Positions 1-4,543 of a DNA stretch of 6,677 bases are shown piece by piece. A model generated the notes under the pieces. It was not told the DNA's origin. It saw nothing but the letters and a program-made list of their open reading frames with translations, and did not search any database. Each line of letters begins with the position of its first letter. The stretch's first letter is position 1. The stretch spans positions 1 through 6,677 of the forward strand of contig CADCUW010000201.1 of NCBI GenBank assembly GCA_902805985.1, written 5' to 3'. This stretch comes from an uncultured Rubrobacteraceae bacterium (GTDB lineage: Bacteria > Actinomycetota > Rubrobacteria > Rubrobacterales > Rubrobacteraceae). The translations under genes and the position numbers were made by a program.

Positions 1-122
1 GACGAGCAGGCCCTGCGTCAGCACGGCGCACGCGCCAACGAAGGCGAAGAAGAAGGCGTTCTCGGAAGGCTCCCAGCCGAACCGGGCGCCGGCGAAGAGC
101 GGGAAGTTGGTCAGGAGGCCGG
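1..122 (-). pseudogene. MFS transporter, distal fragment (left of element)
   Basis: This is the continuation of the transporter gene interrupted by the element, and it runs off the left edge. On the minus strand it reads GLLTNFPLFAGARFGW, then SENAFFFAFVGACAVL and TQGLLV. This matches the end of TM7, the short loop with the F-G-W motif, and TM8 of TetA-like drug:H+ antiporters. It has no start codon of its own. It is in the same frame as the proximal half (3868-4543, downstream of the frameshift) once the element is removed. In the integrated state, transcription leaving the recombinase gene would run into it. Assignment to the same gene as the right-hand fragment rests on complementary family coverage and the in-frame junction. 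Confidence 0.85.
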
Positions 123-1790
123 CGAAGATGGGGTTTCCGTGTCGCAAAGGGGACGCTCCCCGAACAGGCCGGTCACGACCGGCTTTCCGTCCTCACTGAT
201 TTTAACTTCTAGCTGGTGCAGCCGGTAGACCTCACGCTTCTCCTCGGGGGCCTCGGCGCGGCGCTCGTCGTCCCCCACGGCGGTGAGCATCAGGGGCCGC
301 CGGTCGAGCAGGGCATCCCTCGCCAGCTCCAGCTCCGTGACCTTCCCGCCGCGCTTGCGGCAGGCCGCCAGCTCCCTCTCGGCGGTGCCGCGCTGCCCGT
401 CCAGGACCGCCAGCTTCGCCGTCAGCTCCTCGACCGTGAACGCCCCGGCGAGGTAGGCGTCCTGGGCGCGTTCGCGCTGGCGCTCCACGTCTTCTATGCG
501 CCTGGCCCACGCGGCGGCCTCGCGCTCGGGGTTGCCGTTGGCGTTCTTCTCGCGCTCTATCCTGCGGTCCAGCGCGGCCACCAGCACCTCGGGGCGGCCC
601 AGCAGCCGCTCGACGGCCTCCCACACGCGTTGCTCCAGCCCCTCGGCGGGGACCGCCCTCTGTTGGCAGGACGAAGCCTTGCCTCTCTGTCGGCGTCCGT
701 TGCAGGTGTAGTACGAGTACGTCTTGCCGTTGCCGGAGGAGCGGGCGGTGTGGGTGCCCATCTTCCAGCCGCACGAGCACCTGACCAGCCCCCGCAGCTC
801 CCACTCCCTGGCCTCGTGCTTGAGCGTCTTCGGCCTGTTCGCCGCCAGCCTCGCCCTGGCCTCGTCCACCAGCCGCCTGGGCAGATGGGCCGGGACCGGG
901 ACGCCCACCCTCTCCTCCACGGGCCGTATCTCCGTGCGGGTGTGGACCTTCACGCGGCGCTCGCCGTTCTCGTCCGGTTCGGAGAGCGTCTTGCCCGTGA
1001 CCGTCGTCTTCTTCTTGCCGAACCACCACACCCCGGCCTCGTCGCCCTCCAGGCGGGCCAGAGACTCGGCGGGGACCATACCGGCCAGCTCCTCACGGGT
1101 GTACGGCACGTACAGGTCGCTCTTGAGTATCTGGCGTATGGTCGGGTGCACCCACGCCCGCCCGGTGGGGGAGGGCAGCCCCTCGGCGTTCAGGCGGGTC
1201 ATTATCGCCTGTGCCCCCAGACCCTCGGCGGCCATGCGGAACATCCTCTCCACGGTCGCCATCTCCCCCTCGTGGACCACCAGCGCCCCGCCCGACTCGT
1301 GGTGCCGGAAGCCATACGGCGCTCTCTTGCCCCTGAGCACCTTGCCCTGCCGGGCCTTCTGCGTGCGGCCCCTGCGGCTGCGTTCGGTCAGCTTCGCCCG
1401 CTCGAACTTGGCGATCTGGCCGATGATGCCCTCGGTCAGCTCTCCCTCCGGCGAGTCGTCACCCTGCCCGTTCAGCGTCCGCATCAGGCAGCCGTGGGTG
1501 GCCAGCTCCTGCTTGAGCAGGTACAGGTACGCGGGCTCCCTGGCGAAGCGGTCGCGGTCTTGGGCGATCACCACCTGGACACCGCCCTGGGCCACCCTGT
1601 CGCGCAGGCGGTCCAGGCCCGGACGAACGAGGTCCGCCCCGCTGTGGCCGCCGTCTTCGATCTGGTCCACTATCCGCCAGCCCTCGGCCTCGCAGTACGC
1701 CCGCAGGGCCTCGGTCTGCTGCCGGAGGCTGTAGCCGCTCTGCGCCTGCTCAAGCGTGCTGACGCGGCTGTAGATGATCGCGTTCGTCAT
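111..1790 (-). CDS. Large serine recombinase (site-specific integrase)
   Basis: This 559-aa protein is predicted to integrate and excise the element by a serine-linked double-strand break and subunit rotation. Residues 4-145 form the resolvase catalytic domain. Y7-S-R-V-S11 contains the expected nucleophile S11, and QDRDRFAR at 77-84 is the conserved arginine segment. A recombinase domain follows (about 155-300, APYGFRH start), then a zinc ribbon (about 333-378, with C338, C340, C363 and C375), then a charged coiled-coil (about 405-490). The C-terminal beta segment reads YRLHQLEVKI. The ATG at 1790 has GGGAG about 8-10 nt upstream. The end is unusual: it crosses attL, so the last two codons and the TGA come from the host transporter gene. 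In a circularised element the frame would continue into 3779-3867. The family assignment is secure; direction control is unknown. Confidence 0.96.
   Translation of the reverse strand: MTNAIIYSRVSTLEQAQSGYSLRQQTEALRAYCEAEGWRIVDQIEDGGHSGADLVRPGLDRLRDRVAQGGVQVVIAQDRDRFAREPAYLYLLKQELATHGCLMRTLNGQGDDSPEGELTEGIIGQIAKFERAKLTERSRRGRTQKARQGKVLRGKRAPYGFRHHESGGALVVHEGEMATVERMFRMAAEGLGAQAIMTRLNAEGLPSPTGRAWVHPTIRQILKSDLYVPYTREELAGMVPAESLARLEGDEAGVWWFGKKKTTVTGKTLSEPDENGERRVKVHTRTEIRPVEERVGVPVPAHLPRRLVDEARARLAANRPKTLKHEAREWELRGLVRCSCGWKMGTHTARSSGNGKTYSYYTCNGRRQRGKASSCQQRAVPAEGLEQRVWEAVERLLGRPEVLVAALDRRIEREKNANGNPEREAAAWARRIEDVERQRERAQDAYLAGAFTVEELTAKLAVLDGQRGTAERELAACRKRGGKVTELELARDALLDRRPLMLTAVGDDERRAEAPEEKREVYRLHQLEVKISEDGKPVVTGLFGERPLCDTETPSSPAS
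119..130. repeat. attL core (left junction)
   Basis: CCGGCGAAGATG on the plus strand aligns without gaps to CCGGTAAAGGCG at the right junction. The exact identity is CCGG, followed by two mismatches and a shared AAG. The transporter sequence lies to the left, and the recombinase 3' end overlaps the site. The stop codon of the recombinase (111-113) lies on the host side. The core was placed by comparing the two junctions and requiring an open restored transporter frame. Confidence 0.7.
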
Positions 1791-1820
1791 GCTCTTGCTC
1801 CCTTTTTCATGCCCGCCTTG

Positions 1821-1826
1821 ATTTTA
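1821..1826 (-). promoter_or_regulatory. Candidate -10 box for the recombinase
   Basis: The minus strand reads TAAAAT here, an AT-rich hexamer in a very GC-rich setting, 30 nt before the recombinase ATG. No convincing -35 box is visible at 16-18 nt spacing. The recombinase may also be read from the promoter at 2806, because the upstream genes have the same orientation. Confidence 0.3.
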
Positions 1827-1905
1827 CCCCCAGGACCCCCGCATTCCGCACGAGAACGGCCCGTGACAGCCCCCGTGCGTGCGGGTGGTGTGATGGGTAG
1901 GGGCC

Positions 1906-2334
1906 TCAAAACAGCGGCTCCTGGAGGCCCTGCGCGTCCCGGCCTTTGCGCGGACGAACGGAGTTTTGCGTCAGCTCCTCGACCGCCTGGCCGGTCCGCG
2001 TCTGCCACCAGCGGGCGAACATCGAGCGGTGACACTCGGCGGGGTCCTTCTCGTAGCAGAGCAAACACAGGTCCGCCCCGCCCTCCTCGTCGCTGATCTT
2101 CTTGAGCGCCGCCCCGATCCTGTCTGCGCCGATGCGGTCCAGCTTGCGCGTGTAGGCCCGCTCGAAGCGAGCGCCGTCCTCGATGCCGAACATCCAGCCG
2201 TCAGGGTAGAGGTCCGGGAACCGCCTGTAGCGGTAGCGAACTGGGAACCTCGGCACGCCCCTGCTGATCCCCACGGCGACGAAGGGCGCTGTCTCCAACG
2301 CCCGGTTCTGCCAACGGCTCGTGTACAGCTTCAA
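1906..2334 (-). CDS. DUF488 family protein
   Basis: This 142-aa protein matches DUF488 from end to end. It opens with KLYTSRWQNR and VGISRGVPRF, and carries the family's C-terminal signature LCLLCYEKDPAECHRS (residues 89-104, with C93, C101, H102 and R103). DUF488 proteins are widespread in bacteria and mobile elements; the biochemical role is not established, and the Cys-His-Arg cluster suggests a catalytic or metal/nucleotide site. The start is TTG at 2334, overlapping the TGA of the zinc-ribbon gene as TTGA, which implies translational coupling. The family's usual N-terminus (LYTS...NR) fits this start. The C-terminal 20 or so residues (RKGRDAQGLQEPLF) go beyond the core domain. It is followed by a 115-nt gap before the recombinase. 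Confidence 0.9.
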   Translation of the reverse strand: MKLYTSRWQNRALETAPFVAVGISRGVPRFPVRYRYRRFPDLYPDGWMFGIEDGARFERAYTRKLDRIGADRIGAALKKISDEEGGADLCLLCYEKDPAECHRSMFARWWQTRTGQAVEELTQNSVRPRKGRDAQGLQEPLF

Positions 2335-2498
2335 GACGCCCGCCTCCGCCTGGGCTTCGGGTATAGGAACACCAGCGTCTTACCCGTCCCGCCGCAATGC
2401 CCGCAGACGGTCCAGGTGGGGCGCTCCATCGGGTGCGAGGACCGGAGCACCCTGCCCCGGTCCTCGCACTTCCAGCAGTCGCGCTCCTCATAGGCCAT
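2331..2498 (-). CDS. Small zinc-ribbon protein, 55 aa
   Basis: This short gene encodes MAYEERDCWKCEDRG at its N-terminus and ends in a basic tail, PKPRRRRAS. Two CxxC pairs, C8/C11 and C32/C35, predict a single zinc ribbon. The second pair sits in CGHCGGTGK, resembling the CxxCxGxG knuckles of DnaJ-type fingers. The arginine-rich tail could contact nucleic acid. The ATG at 2498 shares one base with the TGA of the preceding gene (TGATG), and its stop overlaps the TTG start of the DUF488 gene, so it is the middle of a three-gene coupled set. A longer ORF in another frame here (2201-2491) has shadow-like composition. The exact function is unknown; it may be a small regulator or accessory factor. 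Confidence 0.8.
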   Translation of the reverse strand: MAYEERDCWKCEDRGRVLRSSHPMERPTWTVCGHCGGTGKTLVFLYPKPRRRRAS

Positions 2499-2677
2499 CA
2501 GGACTCGTCGTCCCGCTCAAGCCCGAGGAACCCGGCGACGAACGCCCCGCGCTCCCCGGACGTGTGCGGGCGGCCAAGCACGGCCTCGTCCTCGTGGATG
2601 GCCTCCGCCAGCTCCGCCCTCGTCATGGCGCTGACCTTGAGGGTCCCGACTTCCTGCTCTATGCTCCTGGTGTCCAC
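2498..2677 (-). CDS. Hypothetical protein, 59 aa
   Basis: The GTG start at 2677 is preceded by AAAGGAGCACT, a strong ribosome binding site at ideal spacing. The protein begins MDTRSIEQEVGTLKVSAM, then has an acidic amphipathic helix (TRAELAEAIHEDEAVLG) and a second helical stretch (ERGAFVAGFLGLERDD). I do not recognise the family. It has no cysteine, signal peptide or membrane segment. It is the first gene of the coupled group behind the promoter at 2806, and its TGA overlaps the next ATG by one base. An internal ATG (residue 18) lacks a comparable ribosome binding site. Confidence 0.75.
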   Translation of the reverse strand: MDTRSIEQEVGTLKVSAMTRAELAEAIHEDEAVLGRPHTSGERGAFVAGFLGLERDDES

Positions 2678-2703
2678 AGTGCTCCTTTCAGTGGCTGTGG
2701 TCA

Positions 2704-2736
2704 GAGCCGGTGGAGGACGGCCATCCTCCCCGGCTC
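2704..2736 (-). promoter_or_regulatory. Leader hairpin upstream of the 59-aa gene
   Basis: GAGCCGG (2704-2710) pairs with CCGGCTC (2730-2736), and GGAGGA (2712-2717) with TCCTCC (2724-2729). This gives a 13-bp stem with one bulge and a 6-nt loop. It lies within the predicted 5' leader of about 125 nt, 27 nt before the GTG start. No T-run follows on the minus strand, so a simple intrinsic terminator is unlikely. It could be an attenuator, an RNA-stability element or a protein-binding site. Confidence 0.6.
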
Positions 2737-2793
2737 ACCTGCTACGTCCTTGCCTGCTCCGCGCCCGTCTCGCTCTCCCTTCCGGTAGCCTTT

Positions 2794-2835
2794 TGCATAC
2801 CATGCAGTATATCAAACAGCGCCCCCGAACGACAG
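2794..2835 (-). promoter_or_regulatory. Promoter with overlapping dyad operator
   Basis: The minus strand has TATACT (2806-2811), close to the ideal -10 box, with CTGTCG 18 nt upstream (2830-2835) as a weak -35 match (3 of 6). Immediately downstream, covering the expected transcription start, is a perfect dyad TGCAT-N3-ATGCA (2794-2806). A repressor bound there would block initiation. It would drive the 59-aa, zinc-ribbon and DUF488 genes, and possibly the recombinase. Confidence 0.6.
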
Positions 2836-2866
2836 GGTGGCGCGGGTATTTTTCCGCATAGGTAAG

Positions 2867-2917
2867 CCAAAAACGGGGCGGGTTCGGCGGGCCACTACCT
2901 CCGCCGAACCCTGCCCC
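2867..2917 (-). terminator. Intrinsic terminator of the right-hand small-gene group
   Basis: GGGG (2875-2878) with C2879 pairs with GCCCC (2913-2917), and GGGTTCGGCGG (2880-2890) pairs with CCGCCGAACCC (2901-2911), with one bulged base at 2912 and a 10-nt loop. On the minus strand the stem is followed by GTTTTTGG. It sits about 60 nt past the stop of the 72-aa gene and just before the next promoter. Confidence 0.85.
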
Positions 2918-2922
2918 TGTGG

Positions 2923-2972
2923 CGTCCGGGTCGTAGGCCCCGGACGGTGCTCCCGACGATGGTGGGGCGTCG
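2923..2972 (-). other. Two further stem-loops before the terminator
   Basis: CGTCCGGG (2923-2930) pairs with CCCGGACG (2939-2946), an 8-bp perfect stem. CGACG (2954-2958) pairs with CGTCG (2968-2972), a 5-bp stem with a 9-nt loop. Both lie between the stop of the 72-aa gene and the T-run terminator, so the transcript would end in three consecutive hairpins. Neither is followed by a T-run on the minus strand. Confidence 0.5.
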
Positions 2973-2977
2973 TTGGT

Positions 2978-3196
2978 CTAGGTGATCGTGGCCCTGATGC
3001 GGCGGGCCTCCCTCTCCTCGTCGGCTATGAGGTCCGTCAGGTCCTCCAGCCTCCTGGCGGCCTCGTCACGCTGCCTGCACAGCTCCGGGATGTAAGCCTC
3101 GATGCGGAGCATCTGGTTCCAAGCGTCCGCCCTGCGGTCGGCGTGGCGGTTCTTCGTGGCCGTGGCCGACTCCCTGGCCTCGTGCCACCGGCTCAT
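2978..3196 (-). CDS. Hypothetical protein, 72 aa, coiled-coil
   Basis: The ATG at 3196 lies two bases after the stop of the 107-aa gene, and its ribosome binding site GGAGG is inside the end of that gene. The protein is highly charged. Residues 1-30 are rich in Arg, Ala and His (SRWHEARESATATKNRHADR), and residues 30-68 form a heptad-like helix (IEAYIPELCRQRDEAARRL, then DLTDLIADEEREARRI). No family is recognised. A structural or DNA-associated small helical protein is possible. It is the last gene before the terminator cluster. Confidence 0.72.
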   Translation of the reverse strand: MSRWHEARESATATKNRHADRRADAWNQMLRIEAYIPELCRQRDEAARRLEDLTDLIADEEREARRIRATIT

Positions 3197-3198
3197 TG

Positions 3199-3522
3199 CT
3201 ACGCCTCCGCCGGGACCAGCTTTGCGAGGTCCGTGATGATCCCGTCCATCTCGGCCTCGATCCGGTGCAGCTCGTCCATGTGCTGGGCTGCGGCCCCCTC
3301 CTGCTCCTCGGGGGTGCCGCCCTCGGCCCTGACCCTGCTGATGGCGGCGATGGCCTCCTCCACCGGCTTACGCCTGGCTTTATCGGCCTCGCAGAGCCTC
3401 CGTGCCAGCCGCACCAGCTCGTAGTCGGCGCTCGTGTTGGTGCCGTCGTCCACCTCCCGGATCAGGGCACCGGCCTCCCTCACCAGTTCGCTCCGTTCCC
3501 TATGCGTCTCGTAACCGATCAT
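3199..3522 (-). CDS. Hypothetical protein, 107 aa, mostly helical
   Basis: The ATG at 3522 is preceded by AGGAGG at 9-nt spacing and overlaps the stop of the preceding gene as ATGA. The protein is acidic and helical, with no cysteine pair, signal or membrane segment. Segments such as YELVRLARRLCEADKARR and VEEAIAAISRVRAEGG suggest an antiparallel helical hairpin, and the C-terminal part (DELHRIEAEMDGIITDL) is also amphipathic. I do not recognise the family. It is the middle gene of the right-hand group, coupled to genes on both sides, so it may act with the 72-aa helical protein. Confidence 0.75.
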   Translation of the reverse strand: MIGYETHRERSELVREAGALIREVDDGTNTSADYELVRLARRLCEADKARRKPVEEAIAAISRVRAEGGTPEEQEGAAAQHMDELHRIEAEMDGIITDLAKLVPAEA

Positions 3523-3750
3523 TGGCGTTTACCTCCTCTGCTCTGGCCGAACACTCCACGAGCGCGGCGCATGGTCTTCAACTTCTCCTGCTCGTCCAGG
3601 TCCTCGGGCGTGGGCGCGTCTATCTCCGTCCTCGTTATTTCGAACGGGATGCCGAGCGCGATCCACTTCGTAGAGGCGGGCAAAGAACTTGGCGTGCGAA
3701 TCGAAGCCCCCGATGCACTGCCGGAGCCGCGTTCTGGCTTGCCCCCACAA
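3519..3750 (-). pseudogene. Frameshifted small gene, about 76 aa when joined
   Basis: Two frames are each coding-like on one side of about 3661-3669. Upstream, from TTG at 3750, the frame reads RLRQCIGGFDSHAKFFARLYE, with GC-rich third positions. Downstream, the other frame reads WIALGIPFEITRTEI and then APTPEDLDEQEKLK, ending in GGKRQ at a TGA that overlaps the next ATG. Each frame loses its codon character across the junction. Dropping one base (such as 3666) fuses them as ARLYEWIALGIPFE. A real one-base insertion, a sequencing error or a +1 programmed shift are all possible. The TTG start is uncertain, as the ribosome binding site is weak and a 6-bp stem-loop (3736-3753) overlaps it. No family is recognised. 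Confidence 0.55.
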
Positions 3751-3778
3751 GCCGAGACCCGAGAGTAACCGCGTGGGT

Positions 3779-3867
3779 CTATGCCAGCTCCACCTCCACC
3801 CATGTCTCCTCGTCGGCGCAGAGCCGGGCGCGGAAACTAACCTCTGGCGGGTTTGTAGTTAAAGAAC
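3779..3867 (-). other. Alternative 3' tail of the recombinase frame (used in the circular form)
   Basis: Read on the minus strand from the right junction, this stretch is open in the frame that would follow the recombinase if attL and attR element ends were joined. It gives 29 residues after the shared proline, including SFRARLCADEETWVEVELA, then TAG at 3779-3781. The last 19 or so codons have GC-rich third positions and a balanced residue mix, unlike a random shadow frame. There is no start codon within the element part of this frame, so it makes most sense as a 3' exon-like tail. The joined protein would be 586 aa. That the joined frame is open follows from the sequence; its use in cells is inference. 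Confidence 0.65.
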
Positions 3868-4543
3868 CCGGTAAAGGCGAGGTTGAGGAGGAGGACCGCC
3901 AGAAGGAGGGTGCCCGTGCCACCCATCCGGATCGTCTGAACGAGCCCGGAGACGGGGTCCATACGCAGGAGCGGCGTGCGGGAGCGGCGACGTTCCGGCA
4001 GTGACTCCGGCAGGACGAGGAGGCCGAAGGTCGCGTTCGCGAGCGCCAGGCCGGAAGCGGCAAGGGCCGGGGCCTGGAGGGAGTAGAGGCTGAGGAGGCC
4101 GCCGAGCAGCGGTCCGGCCATCAGCCCGAGCCCGAAGGCGGCGCCGATGATGCCAAGTCCCCTCGCCCGGTCTTCCGGCGCGGTGCTGTCGGCGATAAAG
4201 GCCTGGGCCGTGGCCTGGGTGCCGCCCGCCGCGCCCGCGAGTGCGACGGCAACGACGACGAGGGCGAGGGTCTCCGCGAGGCCGAGAAGCGCGTAGGCGA
4301 GCGAGGCGCCGAGCAGGCAGGCGACGAGCACCGGGCGGCGTCCCGTGCGGTCCGAGAGGCCTGAGAGGAAAGGGCCGCCGAAGAACTGCATCGCGGCGTA
4401 GAGGGAGCCCAGGATGCCGACGAAGAGCGCCCCGTTCGCGAGGCCGCCGGCGTAGAACGGGAGGAGGGAGACGACGAGCCGTAGCCGAGCATGTCCACGA
4501 AGACCGTCACGAAGAGGAAGGCAGTCGCGGACGGTCGGTTCAC
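3837..4543 (-). pseudogene. MFS transporter (TetA-like), proximal fragment, frameshifted and interrupted
   Basis: The GTG start at 4543 has GGAGGG upstream and overlaps the acyltransferase stop by 4 nt. The first 22 residues (TAFLFVTVFVDMLGYG) are TM1 of a TetA/drug-resistance-type antiporter. At 4479-4480 one base is missing, and the next frame continues as LVVSLLPFYAGG, GALFVGILGSLYAAMQFF, then motif A in the loop 2-3 (SGLSDRTGRRPVL), TM3-TM6 and a basic central loop (PERRRSRTPLLRM). TM7 (LLLAVLLLNLAFTG) is cut by the element, which adds FFNYKPARG and a stop at 3837. The distal part lies at 1-122. Neither half would work alone. The substrate cannot be inferred. The frameshift may be a sequencing error. 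Confidence 0.9.
3868..3879. repeat. attR core (right junction)
   Basis: CCGGTAAAGGCG is the partner of the left core. The proximal half of the transporter lies to the right. On the element side the transporter frame reads FFNYKPARG and stops at TAG (3837-3839). A dyad, CGGGTT (3848-3853) and AACCCG (3865-3870), abuts the core on the element side and may be part of a recombinase half-site. Confidence 0.68.

Larger units (their letters stand above)
119..3871 (-). mobile_element. Serine-recombinase integrative element, about 3.75 kb, inside an MFS gene
   Basis: The element is defined by the two halves of one transporter gene on its flanks and a large serine recombinase at its left end. The ends share CCGG (119-122 and 3868-3871) inside a gapless imperfect match, CCGGYRAAGRYG. 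This is typical of large serine recombinases, whose attL and attR share only a short core. Precise removal leaves an open transporter frame. No terminal inverted repeats, target duplication or transposase of the DDE type were seen. All genes face left. Cargo is limited to small genes, a zinc-ribbon protein and a DUF488 protein. It may be a minimal integrative element, a satellite, or a reduced prophage. The exact crossover dinucleotide could lie anywhere in the short shared segment (119-127). Confidence 0.85.

Noticed and set aside
232..1029. A 265-aa minus-strand frame inside the recombinase gene
   Set aside because: It is a shadow frame composed almost only of Arg, Gly, Ala and Pro, while the recombinase frame has its domains here.
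1787..2068. A 93-aa minus-strand frame overlapping the recombinase start as ATGA
   Set aside because: The overlap with the recombinase start resembles coupling, but the frame overlaps the end of the DUF488 gene and its residues (repeated R, P, G, A) look like a shadow. No ribosome binding site was seen.
216..2096. A 626-aa plus-strand open frame opposite the recombinase
   Set aside because: It is rich in Leu, Pro, Arg, Ala and Gly with no domain, and lies antisense to a clear recombinase. Long antisense frames are expected in DNA with such high third-position GC.
2201..2491. A 96-aa minus-strand frame over the zinc-ribbon gene
   Set aside because: It is the shifted frame of the zinc-ribbon and DUF488 genes. 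The zinc-ribbon frame has paired CxxC motifs and overlaps both neighbours tightly.
2742..2798. An 18-codon leader peptide frame after the promoter at 2806
   Set aside because: It has no ribosome binding site and no run of regulatory codons, and its ATG lies within the operator-like dyad. Kept only as a remark in the leader finding.
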